Source: Maribacter sp. (GTDB lineage Bacteria; Bacteroidota; Bacteroidia; Flavobacteriales; Flavobacteriaceae). From it: 64,000 nucleotides of DNA. A model generated the notes under the pieces. That model was not told the origin of the DNA and did not search any database. It was given only the letters and a program-made list of their open reading frames with translations. Shown here piece by piece: positions 29,311 to 38,176 of this stretch; the stretch's first letter is position 1, and each line of letters begins with the position of its first letter. The position numbers and the translations under genes were made by a program. Where the stretch lies: assembly GCA_024643345.1 (NCBI GenBank), contig JAHENB010000064.1, positions 1 to 64,000 on the forward strand, in the 5' to 3' direction.

Positions 29311-29721
29311 ATGTATCCTGCAGAATTGGTAAAACCCATGAGAGATGACCTGGCTAGGGCCGGTTTCGAAGAACTACATACGGCCGAGGCGGTCGAAAAG
29401 GCAATCAACCAAGAAGGAACCACTTTGGTGGTGGTGAATTCTGTTTGTGGTTGTGCAGCGGCCAACGCAAGGCCGGCCGCCAAAATGAGCCTACAAAACG
29501 CAAAAAAACCAGACCATATCGTAACTGTATTTGCTGGAGTGGACACTGAAGCAGTCGATGCAGCAAGGAACATGATGGTGCCATTTCCTCCTTCTTCGCC
29601 AAGTATGGCCTTGTTTAAAGGTGGAGAACTGGTGCATATGATCGAGCGCCATCATATCGAGGGGAGGCCTGCCGAAATTATAGCGGATAACCTTAGGCAA
29701 GCCTATGATGAGTTTTGTTAA
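29311..29721 (+). CDS. BrxA/BrxB family bacilliredoxin
   Basis: This 136-aa protein of the YphP/YqiW (DUF1094) family has the thioredoxin-like active site NSVCGCAA with Cys46 and Cys48 (CxC). The family continues with ARPAAKMSL and FPPSSPSMALFKGGELV. Bacilliredoxins remove bacillithiol from S-bacillithiolated proteins after oxidative stress in Firmicutes. In Bacteroidota, some of which also make bacillithiol, the same role is inferred. The last residue is also a Cys (Cys136). It has its own -7 box and terminator. Confidence 0.93.
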   Translation: MYPAELVKPMRDDLARAGFEELHTAEAVEKAINQEGTTLVVVNSVCGCAAANARPAAKMSLQNAKKPDHIVTVFAGVDTEAVDAARNMMVPFPPSSPSMALFKGGELVHMIERHHIEGRPAEIIADNLRQAYDEFC

Positions 29722-29750
29722 GAAAAAACCGTTCCTTTAAAAGCTTTTAA

Positions 29751-29778
29751 AAAACCGTTCCATTAGGGGCGGTTTTTT
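29751..29778 (+). terminator. intrinsic terminator between bacilliredoxin and acyltransferase genes
   Basis: AAAACCGTTCC and GGGGCGGTTTT form an 11-bp stem (with two G-U pairs) around an ATTA loop, followed by T residues. It ends only about 12 bp before the next ATG. Confidence 0.8.
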
Positions 29779-29785
29779 ATTTTTG
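29778..29785 (+). promoter_or_regulatory. possible -7 box immediately before the acyltransferase ATG (TATTTTTG)
   Basis: TATTTTTG fits TAnnTTTG but ends only 4 bp before the ATG at 29790, so transcription from it would begin at or near the start codon. No -33 TTG is present, because that region is the terminator stem. Confidence 0.25.
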
Positions 29786-29789
29786 TAAC

Positions 29790-30527
29790 ATGCGGAAACT
29801 ATTGGCCTATCCTTTGACCTTGATTTATTTTCTCTTTTTTGGGCTATGCCTGCTGCTGTTCCATCCCGTACAATGGATCTGCCTAAATCTTTTCGGGTAT
29901 GATGCGCACAGGGCCAGTGTTGCACTCTTGAATTTATGTCTCCTCCGATGTACCCACATCTTGGGCACCACCTATACGTTTAATAACCCCTATACGATAC
30001 CTACCGATAGACCCTTGATCATCGTGGCCAACCACCAGAGCATGAACGATATTCCCCCTTTGATTTGGTATTTGAGAAAGCACCATCCAAAATTTGTGAG
30101 CAAAAAGGAATTGGGCAATGGCATACCAAGTGTGTCCTATAACCTCCGCCACGGAGGATCGGCATTGATCGACCGAAACGACAGCAAACAAGCGCTAACG
30201 GAAATCGGCAAATTGGGGAAATACATTGAAGCCAATCATCGCAGTGCCGTTATTTTTCCGGAAGGAACCCGAAGCAGAACCGGACTTCCCAAACCTTTTA
30301 AGGCCATAGGACTGAAGTTGTTGATGAAAAATGCCCCCTCGGCCCTGATCGTGCCCATTAGCATCAATAATTCGTGGAAAATGTTGCGGTATGGGAAATT
30401 CCCCTATGGAATAGGAAACCACCTTAGTTTTGAGGTCCATCGCCCGATCGAAAATCGTGGTGATCCCAATATCATTTTGGCGACTGTGGAAAAAGCAGTA
30501 GTTTCAGGCATAACTTCTTTTCAATGA
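29790..30527 (+). CDS. 1-acyl-sn-glycerol-3-phosphate acyltransferase family protein
   Basis: This 245-aa membrane-bound PlsC-type acyltransferase has an N-terminal hydrophobic helix (residues 5-30), then the catalytic NHQSMNDIP (the family HxxxxD motif) near residue 77. VSKKELGNGIPSVSYNLRHGG forms the second block, FPEGTRSRTG the third (glycerol-phosphate binding), and IVPISINNSW the last. It transfers an acyl chain to lysophosphatidate or a related lipid. It overlaps the next gene by 4 bp (ATGA). Whether it is the main PlsC of the cell cannot be told. Confidence 0.92.
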   Translation: MRKLLAYPLTLIYFLFFGLCLLLFHPVQWICLNLFGYDAHRASVALLNLCLLRCTHILGTTYTFNNPYTIPTDRPLIIVANHQSMNDIPPLIWYLRKHHPKFVSKKELGNGIPSVSYNLRHGGSALIDRNDSKQALTEIGKLGKYIEANHRSAVIFPEGTRSRTGLPKPFKAIGLKLLMKNAPSALIVPISINNSWKMLRYGKFPYGIGNHLSFEVHRPIENRGDPNIILATVEKAVVSGITSFQ

Positions 30528-31192
30528 CCGATTCCGAAATCGTTGAACAAACCATAGTCTTTCTTAAAGAAACCTTGAGGGAAGCGGAAGGAGGGCACGA
30601 CTGGTTCCATACACAAAGGGTATTCAATAATGCTATTTTGATCGCCAAAGATGAAAAGGCAAATATACTTGTGGTTTCCCTCGGCGCCCTATTGCACGAT
30701 ATCGCCGACGCCAAATTTCATGATGGGAACGAAACCTTGGGGCCCCAAATTGCAAAGGATTTTTTGACCTCCTTGGAGGTCGACCAGATGGTTGTTGATC
30801 ATGTGGTACAAATCGTTGCGCATAGCGGCTATAAGAACAGTCTGGATAAAAAAAAGGGTGACAATATGTTCAGCTCCATGGAATTAAAGGTTGTCCAAGA
30901 TGCAGATAGGCTCGATGCCATTGGGGCCGTCGGCATTGCCAGGGCCTTTAATTATGGTGGATACATGAACAGGCCCCTATATGACCCAAGTATTCCGCCC
31001 CAGTTGCACATGGACAAGGATGCTTACAAAAAATCCAATGGCCCAACGATCAATCACTTTTATGAAAAACTACTCCTGCTGAAAGACCAAATGAATACCC
31101 GAACCGGGAAAGCACTGGCGGAAGAGCGGCATGGATTCATGCTTTCCTTTCTTGAGCAATTTTATAAGGAATGGAATGGTGCGACCTCCTAA
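30524..31192 (+). CDS. HD domain phosphohydrolase
   Basis: This 222-aa cytoplasmic HD protein of the YedJ/YpgQ type has the metal ligand His in HDWFHTQRV (His25/His29), the HD pair in LLHDIADAKFHDG (His58, Asp59) and the distal Asp in VQDADRLDAIGAVGIAR near residue 128. Family members hydrolyse nucleotides or other phosphate esters; the substrate here is unknown. It overlaps the end of the acyltransferase gene, so the two are translated from one message. Confidence 0.92.
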   Translation: MTDSEIVEQTIVFLKETLREAEGGHDWFHTQRVFNNAILIAKDEKANILVVSLGALLHDIADAKFHDGNETLGPQIAKDFLTSLEVDQMVVDHVVQIVAHSGYKNSLDKKKGDNMFSSMELKVVQDADRLDAIGAVGIARAFNYGGYMNRPLYDPSIPPQLHMDKDAYKKSNGPTINHFYEKLLLLKDQMNTRTGKALAEERHGFMLSFLEQFYKEWNGATS

Positions 31193-31278
31193 ATATCTCT
31201 TTTGATCAAGGGGATTTTATGTTCATCTTTCCCATTTTTTTGTATCTTCCAAAAGCAAATTCCAATCAATCACCAATC

Positions 31279-32703
31279 ATGCAAAGAAGAAAGTTTATCA
31301 AAAGTACGGCTGCGGCCTCCACGGTTTTTTCAATTGTTCCCAGCTTCGTAATGGGAAAGGCCCACACCCCGCCCAGCGACACCCTATATGTTGGTGCCTT
31401 TGGCGTAGGCGGACAGGGGGGGAGCGATATCCAAGGCTTCGACGAAACCCAAAAAGTGAAGTTTGTTACGCTCTGCGATGTCGATGATCGAAGGGCGGCC
31501 GATACCTTTAAGAAATATCCCAAGGCTAAAAAATATAAAGATTTCAGGCAGGTATACGATAAGCACCTCAGTGAAATCGATGCCATCATAGTCGCTACTC
31601 CAGACCATATGCACGCTACCATTGCCTTGCCCTTTATGCGGGCAAAAAAACATGCCTATGTTGAAAAACCCCTGACACATAACATCAATGAGGCGCGGAT
31701 CATGACACAGGTCGCCAAGGAAAACGGCATCGTAACCCAAATGGGGAATCAAGGGGCGTCTAGCGATGGCAGCCGCGAAGCCAAGGAACTGATCCGATCC
31801 GGAATTATAGGAAAGGTCCATAAGGTAGATTGCTGGACCAACAGGCCGGTATGGCCGCAAGGCGTGCCCGCCCCAACCCAAAAACAGCCCGTGCCAAAAG
31901 GCCTTGATTGGGATCTTTGGTTGGGCGTTGCATCGGTGCGCGATTATAATGATGCTTATCTCCCCTTTAAATGGCGGGGCTTCTGGGATTTTGGCACAGG
32001 CGCCCTTGGCGATATGGGATGCCATATCATGGAGACTCCTTTTGGGGTACTCGATTTGGGTTATCCTAGCGAAGCAGAGGCCAGTTGCACTACCAATTGG
32101 GTGGGCGATTTTGTGGAAGCCGATTATAGGGGTTCCTGTCCGTCCTCCTCTATTGTACGGCTGAAGTTCAATACGCCCGAACACGGTGATATTGACTTGA
32201 ATTGGTATGACGGAGGCTTATTGCCCGACCTGCCCGATGAATTAAAGGATGGGGAAACGATTGGCGATGATGGCGGGGGATCTATCTTTTATGGCAGTAG
32301 GGGAATATTGGTTTGTGACACCTATTCCCGAAATGCACGCTTATTGCCTTCGGAGACCATGAAAATGATTACACCGCCCGCTCCTTATTTGCCGAGGATC
32401 GAAGGCGATACCGGCGGACACCGTAGGAACTTTGTGGAAGCCTGTCTGAACGGTACGGAAGCTTCCTCCGATTTTAAGCGTTCCGGACCGCTGACAGAGG
32501 CCGTGCTCATGGGTAATCTTGCGATTAAGGCATTCCAATACAAAAAGTTCAAGGAAGGTAAAAAAGCCGGCGACTGGGATCCCTTTGAATATCCCGGCAG
32601 GCGCAAAATACTCTGGGATGGCGCCAATATGAAGGTGACCAATTGGGATATGGCGAATGAATGGGTGAAGGGAAGCTACCGCAAAGGTTGGGAATTTAGC
32701 TAA
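31279..32703 (+). CDS. Tat-exported Gfo/Idh/MocA family oxidoreductase
   Basis: I start at the ATG at 31279 (MQRRKFIKSTAAAS), which gives a twin-arginine signal and 474 aa; the open frame begins earlier inside the HD gene. The mature protein has a Rossmann NAD(P)-binding half (YVGAFGVGGQGGSDI, TLCDVDD, ATPDHMHA), the catalytic Lys in VEKPLTHN, and the substrate half with GALGDMGCHIMETPF. Exported Gfo/Idh proteins with bound cofactor act on glycosides or oligosaccharides in the periplasm of Bacteroidota, sometimes as NAD-dependent glycosidases or 3-dehydrogenases. The substrate here is unknown. It has no sugar-related neighbours; the sugar-oxidation locus lies about 18 kb away. Confidence 0.9.
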   Translation: MQRRKFIKSTAAASTVFSIVPSFVMGKAHTPPSDTLYVGAFGVGGQGGSDIQGFDETQKVKFVTLCDVDDRRAADTFKKYPKAKKYKDFRQVYDKHLSEIDAIIVATPDHMHATIALPFMRAKKHAYVEKPLTHNINEARIMTQVAKENGIVTQMGNQGASSDGSREAKELIRSGIIGKVHKVDCWTNRPVWPQGVPAPTQKQPVPKGLDWDLWLGVASVRDYNDAYLPFKWRGFWDFGTGALGDMGCHIMETPFGVLDLGYPSEAEASCTTNWVGDFVEADYRGSCPSSSIVRLKFNTPEHGDIDLNWYDGGLLPDLPDELKDGETIGDDGGGSIFYGSRGILVCDTYSRNARLLPSETMKMITPPAPYLPRIEGDTGGHRRNFVEACLNGTEASSDFKRSGPLTEAVLMGNLAIKAFQYKKFKEGKKAGDWDPFEYPGRRKILWDGANMKVTNWDMANEWVKGSYRKGWEFS

Positions 32704-32772
32704 ATACTTCAATGTTCGGAATGTTCGGAATGGTTTTTTTAAGGCCCGATACATAGATCCTTTTCTGAAAGT

Positions 32773-33846
32773 TTAAAAAAGTCTCAATTGGCCGGTTTTA
32801 TATTGCGCATGAAGGTCTTTGTTGAGTTTTGGAAATTCCCGCCCTTTGAAATAGCGCTGCTTGGCCAACCTTCCCATTTCGTGCAATTGGGCCGCAATAT
32901 GGCCTTCCCCTTTATTGCGGACCCCAAAGCGACTGTCGCTAAGGTCACCGCCATGGCAGGATTCGATTTGGTGCAACACTTTTTCTGCCTTGTCGGGCAA
33001 GGTCTTTTTGATCCAATCGGTAAAAATCTGTCCAATGGCCCCGTTGAGTCGCACCACGGTCAAGGCAAATGACAATGCCCCATTATCTGACACCGCTTTT
33101 GCCAGGTTCAAGATTTCGTGACTGTTAATCCCCGGGATGATAGGTGCCAGCATGGCATTGACGGGAATGTTGTGGTCAGACAGTATTTTTATGGTCTCCA
33201 AACGCTTGCCGATAGAAACGGTACGGGGTTCCAAAATGCGTCGGGTGGCGTCTGATAGGGAAGTGACCGAAATGTTGACCCCGACCAACCCGTCTTTGGT
33301 GAGTTCCTTTAAAATATCCAAATCCCTTAAGATAAGGGCGTTCTTGGTAATGATGCCCACCGGATGTTTGTATTTTAAAAATAATTCCAAACATGCCCGG
33401 GTTATCCCGAATTTTTTCTCAGCGGGCTGGTAGCAATCGGTATTCCCGGAAAGCACTATAGTCGCCGCCTTCCAGGTTTTAGAACTTAGCTTGGCTTCCA
33501 AAAGTTGGGGAGCCGCTTTTTTGATCAAAATCTTTCGCTCAAAATCGAGCCCTGGACTATAGCCCCAGAATTCATGGCTATTGCGCGCATAGCAATAGAT
33601 ACAGCCATGCTCGCAACCTTGATATGGGTTCATGGAATAGTTCATGCCCACATCAGGACTGTTGACCTTATTGACCACGGTCTTTGGGAATATGGGAAGA
33701 TATTGTGTCTTGTTGTTATCGGCGACTTCCCCTTCCAATCTACAGAACTCCAGAAAATCGTCACGGGTTTCATATACCTGCCCCAAGAATCGGTTGGCAG
33801 GGTTGTTCTGGGCCCCTCGGCCTTTGATGTAGTTTTTTGATTGCAT
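32773..33846 (-). CDS. PA0069 family radical SAM protein
   Basis: This 357-aa protein has the radical SAM cluster motif CEHGCIYCYARN (CxxxCxxC) near residue 80, preceded by MNPYQGCEHG. It then has SGNTDCYQPAEKKFGITR and the conserved PLIPGIN-like APIIPGINSHEI. It ends with the RYFKGREFPKLN segment characteristic of the Rv2578c/PA0069 group. The group is related to spore photoproduct lyase-like proteins, but its reaction is not established. It is convergent with the Gfo/Idh gene across a 69-bp gap. Confidence 0.9.
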   Translation of the reverse strand: MQSKNYIKGRGAQNNPANRFLGQVYETRDDFLEFCRLEGEVADNNKTQYLPIFPKTVVNKVNSPDVGMNYSMNPYQGCEHGCIYCYARNSHEFWGYSPGLDFERKILIKKAAPQLLEAKLSSKTWKAATIVLSGNTDCYQPAEKKFGITRACLELFLKYKHPVGIITKNALILRDLDILKELTKDGLVGVNISVTSLSDATRRILEPRTVSIGKRLETIKILSDHNIPVNAMLAPIIPGINSHEILNLAKAVSDNGALSFALTVVRLNGAIGQIFTDWIKKTLPDKAEKVLHQIESCHGGDLSDSRFGVRNKGEGHIAAQLHEMGRLAKQRYFKGREFPKLNKDLHAQYKTGQLRLF

Positions 33847-33903
33847 CGTAATGGATATTTTCCAAAAATAAGGATTATATCCAATACGTTGTCATTGGTG
33901 GTG

Positions 33904-35454
33904 CTAATTAACCGACACTTTTACCAATTGCTTTTTGCTGCCTCTTTTGGCATAGAACAATAAGGCGTCATCTGATTTTAAAATAGTGGGGCGTGAGACC
34001 ATAATGGGCAATCGCACTTCTTTATCATCGATCAATTTTCGGAAACTGAGGTCGCCATTTCCGTCAAGTTTGATGACGAACATATTGGGATTTCTGCTAA
34101 ATCCTTGTTTAAAAATTATCCGATCCTTTCCCAATTGTTGTGGATTTTCACCCGAATTGATGAAAAAATAAAGATTGCCCCCTTTGTTATAGGCACTGTA
34201 AGAGGCATACGCTTCATCGCCTTGGGTAATCTCGGTCTTATTGATGTTACGGGCCCAGACCATATCCCCGGATTTGTCAAGCTTAGCGCATACAATGTCG
34301 TTGTAATGAAAGCGCTCTACCTTTTTGGTGGCACCGCCACTGATATCTTCCCCTAGGGTAACAAAATATTCCTCCGCACTAAAAAGAATATCATTGTTGG
34401 GAGTGACGAACACTTCTTTAAAGATAAGGTTCTTGACCTCTGCATCAACTTCACGGCCAAACTTATCCATCATAAACTGGTTCGAAAAGGCGTTGTATTT
34501 TTTCGATAGAAGCGTCAAATTGCCGGGATCTAGGCTATAATAGACCAAGCCATTATAACGATTGTCCTTTCGGTCTGCGTAAAAACCTACAGCTACCAAA
34601 CCATCTTGGACAATCAAGGGTTTCAGTGCCTCGGGAAACTTTCCGGGATCATTGAACTCCTGAAAGAGATGGGTATTCTGATCGATCCTCACCAATTCAT
34701 ACTGAAACCTTCTTTCCTCGGCATTGAACCTTCGCTTTTTGAAATAGGCCTTCCCCATCATATAAACCGACTGGAAATCTTTGGCCACCGCGATATTCTC
34801 AAAAGCATAGTTCTTTTCTGCGATGGCTTCCGAAAAATCATGGGTAAGATGTTTCTTGAGATCGGTCCCGAACAGGTGCACCCAATATTTTTCCTCCTTG
34901 CCCTCCTTTTGATGCACGGCAATCACAAAAGCTTCTTGCCCTTCATCGAAGAACACGGCGGTGGAAAACCCGTCGCCGAAACTGCGATTATATTTATTTA
35001 CCGCCAATGGATTTGCCACTGGTTTTGAAGGTATGGCAAGCAGTGTCCTTTCGGTAAAACTTAGTTCGTGAAGCGGGCTTTGGTGGACCTTATATTCATA
35101 TGCCCCAGACTCTAGGTTATAGACAAGTTCCAATAAATATAATTGTCCGTTACGCACAAATGCATCCACCATATGCTCCCCTGCATATTTATAATTATAC
35201 TCGGTTTTCAGGTGCAGTTCGGCGTCATAGACCTCGATCAAATGGCCTCTAGGATGTAAGGGCATCCCCCCATAATAGGTGCGTACCAAAACCGTTTCTC
35301 CGCCAGGTGCGGCATGAACGGATAGTACGGTAGAAAATTTATATCTGTCGCCATAATTTTCGCCCAATTCATAGGATACCGGGATTTCCTGAGCCTTGGA
35401 AATGATAAGGGATGCGAAAAAAAGCAATACGGACAGCCTTTTTCGAAACTTCAT
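33904..35454 (-). CDS. secreted protein of unknown function
   Basis: I do not recognise this 516-aa protein. It has a signal peptide (SVLLFFASLIISKAQ). The rest alternates short strands with turns (for example LIEVYDAELHLKTEYNY, IFKQGFSRNPNMFVIKLDGNGDLSF), and the last part alternates data-like strands much as propeller proteins do. There are no Asp-boxes and no catalytic motif that I can name. It follows the crotonase gene on the same strand with 20 bp between, so the two may be co-transcribed, and lies 57 bp before the radical SAM gene. Confidence 0.82.
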   Translation of the reverse strand: MKFRKRLSVLLFFASLIISKAQEIPVSYELGENYGDRYKFSTVLSVHAAPGGETVLVRTYYGGMPLHPRGHLIEVYDAELHLKTEYNYKYAGEHMVDAFVRNGQLYLLELVYNLESGAYEYKVHQSPLHELSFTERTLLAIPSKPVANPLAVNKYNRSFGDGFSTAVFFDEGQEAFVIAVHQKEGKEEKYWVHLFGTDLKKHLTHDFSEAIAEKNYAFENIAVAKDFQSVYMMGKAYFKKRRFNAEERRFQYELVRIDQNTHLFQEFNDPGKFPEALKPLIVQDGLVAVGFYADRKDNRYNGLVYYSLDPGNLTLLSKKYNAFSNQFMMDKFGREVDAEVKNLIFKEVFVTPNNDILFSAEEYFVTLGEDISGGATKKVERFHYNDIVCAKLDKSGDMVWARNINKTEITQGDEAYASYSAYNKGGNLYFFINSGENPQQLGKDRIIFKQGFSRNPNMFVIKLDGNGDLSFRKLIDDKEVRLPIMVSRPTILKSDDALLFYAKRGSKKQLVKVSVN

Positions 35455-35474
35455 AAGTAGGTTTTTTCGATATG

Positions 35475-36257
35475 CTAAGCTCCTTTGAAATTGGCTTTGC
35501 GCTTATCAATAAAGGCAGAAGTGCCCTCTTTGAAGTCGGCAGTGCCAAAACAGGCACCAAAAGCCTCAATCTCCACTGCATATCCGTTTGTGCTATTCTT
35601 AAAACCCGCATTTATCGCTTTTATTGCCTGCCCGATAGCGACCATGGAGTTATTTGAGATCTTTAATGCGATCTTTTTGCAATAAGCCAATAATTCTTCC
35701 TGTGATACCACGTGGTTTACAAGTCCGAATTCCAATGCCCGTTCCACATCGATCATCCCAGCGGTCATGATCATTTCCATGGCCCTGCCCTTTCCGACCA
35801 GTTGGGGCAAGCGCTGGGTACCTCCATATCCGGGTATTACCCCTAAGGACACCTCCGGAAGCCCCATTCTTGCATTGTGGCTGGCTACCCTGAAATGGCA
35901 GGCCATGGCGAGTTCAAGCCCTCCCCCTAAGGCAAACCCGTTCACAGCGGCAATTACGGGTGTAGAAAGCTGTTCAACAAAGTCGAACAGCATTTCCTGG
36001 CCAATGGCGGCCAACTTACCTCCTTCCTCAACTGAAAAATGTGCGAACTCGGTAATATCGGCGCCTGCCACAAAGGCCTTCTCCCCGCTTCCAATAAGGA
36101 TGATCACCTTGGTCTCAAGGTCCTGATCGCAATGGTCGAACGCATGGTGCAATTCTTGAATGGTTTCCCTATTTAGTGCGTTGAGCTTTTCGGGTCTATT
36201 GATGGTGATTATCGCGAGAGGCAGCTCTTTATCGAGCAGGATATTTTTGAATTTCAT
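35475..36257 (-). CDS. enoyl-CoA hydratase/isomerase family protein
   Basis: The start is the ATG at 36257 (MKFKNILLDKE), giving 260 aa, the usual crotonase length; an in-frame ATG at 36275 is possible. The oxyanion-hole segments are KAFVAGADITEF and AAVNGFALGGGLELAMACHFR. The two catalytic glutamates are in GGGLELAMA and LPEVSLGVIPGYGGTQRL, so it is likely a true enoyl-CoA hydratase (short-chain 2-enoyl-CoA to 3-hydroxyacyl-CoA) of fatty-acid or amino-acid breakdown. It has no beta-oxidation genes around it. Confidence 0.93.
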   Translation of the reverse strand: MKFKNILLDKELPLAIITINRPEKLNALNRETIQELHHAFDHCDQDLETKVIILIGSGEKAFVAGADITEFAHFSVEEGGKLAAIGQEMLFDFVEQLSTPVIAAVNGFALGGGLELAMACHFRVASHNARMGLPEVSLGVIPGYGGTQRLPQLVGKGRAMEMIMTAGMIDVERALEFGLVNHVVSQEELLAYCKKIALKISNNSMVAIGQAIKAINAGFKNSTNGYAVEIEAFGACFGTADFKEGTSAFIDKRKANFKGA

Positions 36258-36417
36258 ATATGTTTTTTTTGGCACTACGGGTTTTTAGGCAATGGGAGCC
36301 GTTCGTCTGCCTGTGATTAATAGGTAGCTTTTGAAATTGGGATAACCCCAAAGATAAAATCGATTTTCCATTTATTCAATAGCCTTGTTCGATATTGATT
36401 TAAAGTCGGCAATCATT

Positions 36418-37884
36418 TTATGCAGTTTTCAAATGGGTCAGTTTGGGGAATTTTACTGTAAAAACTGTCCCTTTACCAGGTTGGGAGGTGAAACTGATCG
36501 TACCTTTATAAGTTTCCACAATATTTTTGACCATGCCAAGGCCAAGGCCCATCCCACTCGACTTGGTCGTGAATTTAGGTTCAAATATCTTTTCCTTGAA
36601 GCCGTCGGAAATGCCAATGCCATTATCGGCAACTGAAATTTTTACATAATCGTCTTCGGTGGAGACCGAGACGAGTATCCGGGGCGATGCCACCTCGGGA
36701 ACGGCCTGAATGGCGTTTTTTACCAAATTGGTAACCACCCGAATCAATTGGGTTCGATCCAGCGTTGCGATGATTTCGGTCTCATCGGCCATAAAATGGA
36801 TGTAATCCTCATTGAAAATGTCCAATGCAAGTTTTACTATATGGATTACGTTCAAGGTCTCGTTCTGCTGTGCGGGCATTTCTGCAAAATTGGAAAAAGC
36901 AGAGGCAATACTGCTCATCGTATCGATTTGCTGAATTAGGGTCTTTGAATATTCGGCCACTTTGTTTTTGATATTTGGATCTAGGGGATCGAACTTGCGC
37001 TCAAAACTCTGTACACTCAAACGCATTGGCGTCAAAGGATTTTTGATTTCGTGCGCCACTTGTTTGGCCATTTCTCGCCAGGCCTGCTCCCGTTCGCTCC
37101 TGGCCAATTTGGCCGCGCTCTGTTCCAATTCATCGATCATGGCATTGTAGGAAGTTACCAGTTTTTCAATTTCCTCACTGGGATCCTCGATATCTATTTT
37201 AGGATTCCGTTTTGTCAAGTCGGTCTTGCCCATCATCTCTGCAATGGTTTCCAAAGATCGGGTAATATATTTGCTGATAAAATAAGCCAGGGCTATGGCC
37301 AGTAAAAGCATTAAAAAATAGACCCCGCCCAATCGCATCAAAAACTCCCGTAACTCCATATCGTTGAACGAATTGTCCTCAAAGTAAGGCAGGTTTAATA
37401 TTCCGATGGGCTTGAACTTTCCATCCGTGATATAAGTGTAGGAGGCTTGGTATTTGTCGCCCGCTGCCGAGTTTTCTTCTACATAACGTTTGCTGGCATT
37501 AATGGCAAGATTGTTCAATATCTCCGCGCTGAGGCAATTCGATAGGGAATCGCTCTCAAATTTAGGACGTGAACTTTTGATGAGTTGCCCTTCTAGGTCG
37601 TAAATATTAAAATTGACGTTCTGTACGTCGGCAATTTCATAGATCTCATCTTTAAAAATGTACTCTAAATTCTCCGTCGTGGGGGGATATGTCGTCTTTT
37701 TTAGCGTATACCCTATACTTTGTTTGATCTGCTCCTCTTTTCTCTCCAAACGGTCATCGTGATAATCTCGCGATTGCTCACGGTACTGATATACCGTGAT
37801 GCCAGCGATCAGCACCGATGCAATTACCACCAAGAGAATCATCGCGATAAAAATCCGGGATCGTAAGGATAATTTTTTGAACAA
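36418..37884 (-). CDS. NtrY-like sensor histidine kinase
   Basis: This 488-aa inner-membrane kinase begins at a TTG (37884). It has transmembrane helices at about 11-31 and 186-204, a periplasmic sensor domain of about 150 residues between them, and HAMP at about 205-258. The phosphoacceptor is His278 in VAHEIKNPLTPMRLS. The ATP-binding domain carries NLVKNAIQAV, DNGIGI and GMGLGLGMVKN. The H-box with PLTPMRLS and the preceding REMAKQVAHE are typical of the NtrY/HPK4 group. No response regulator gene is adjacent, so it is an orphan kinase in this window. A near-consensus -7 box precedes it. Confidence 0.92.
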   Translation of the reverse strand: MFKKLSLRSRIFIAMILLVVIASVLIAGITVYQYREQSRDYHDDRLERKEEQIKQSIGYTLKKTTYPPTTENLEYIFKDEIYEIADVQNVNFNIYDLEGQLIKSSRPKFESDSLSNCLSAEILNNLAINASKRYVEENSAAGDKYQASYTYITDGKFKPIGILNLPYFEDNSFNDMELREFLMRLGGVYFLMLLLAIALAYFISKYITRSLETIAEMMGKTDLTKRNPKIDIEDPSEEIEKLVTSYNAMIDELEQSAAKLARSEREQAWREMAKQVAHEIKNPLTPMRLSVQSFERKFDPLDPNIKNKVAEYSKTLIQQIDTMSSIASAFSNFAEMPAQQNETLNVIHIVKLALDIFNEDYIHFMADETEIIATLDRTQLIRVVTNLVKNAIQAVPEVASPRILVSVSTEDDYVKISVADNGIGISDGFKEKIFEPKFTTKSSGMGLGLGMVKNIVETYKGTISFTSQPGKGTVFTVKFPKLTHLKTA

Positions 37885-37904
37885 GGGCGCTTCAATTTAT
37901 AGGT

Positions 37905-37912
37905 TAAAGATA
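37905..37912 (-). promoter_or_regulatory. possible -7 box of the NtrY-like kinase gene (TATCTTTA)
   Basis: On the minus strand TATCTTTA differs from TAnnTTTG only in the last base and lies 20 bp before the TTG start. It supports a short leader and the chosen start, but is weak alone. Confidence 0.3.
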
Positions 37913-38110
37913 GCAATAATGCATTCGTCAGTGATTGTGAAAATTTTTTCCAAAAAACATCATTGTCAAAATGGCAACACCACCAACTACATTTTCCGTT
38001 GTCCAAATATCACGCCATATTGCAATGGTTCGTTCACATCATGCCAGTTTTTTACAGAAGCACAGAAATGTCTGCACGAAACAGCATAGCGGAAAAGTGA
38101 GAAAATCCGA

Positions 38111-38142
38111 TTGCCATAAAATCAATTTTCTAGGTATATTTG
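38111..38142 (+). promoter_or_regulatory. predicted promoter of the HupE/UreJ-like gene (TTG-N21-TATATTTG)
   Basis: TTG at 38111-38113, 21 bp, then TATATTTG at 38135-38142 fits the Bacteroidota consensus in both boxes and spacing. It ends 34 bp before the ATG at 38177. Confidence 0.5.
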
Positions 38143-38176
38143 GTTCTGGCCCAAATGATATGGCCAAAACATAGCA

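Noticed and set aside
31384-32184. A 266-codon minus-strand frame inside the exported Gfo/Idh gene.
   Set aside because: It is antisense to a protein with clear Rossmann and EKP motifs and shows no domain of its own.
32712-32735. A short direct repeat ATGTTCGGA ATGTTCGGA after the exported Gfo/Idh gene.
   Set aside because: Two 9-bp copies without hairpin potential; not a terminator and not a mobile-element boundary.
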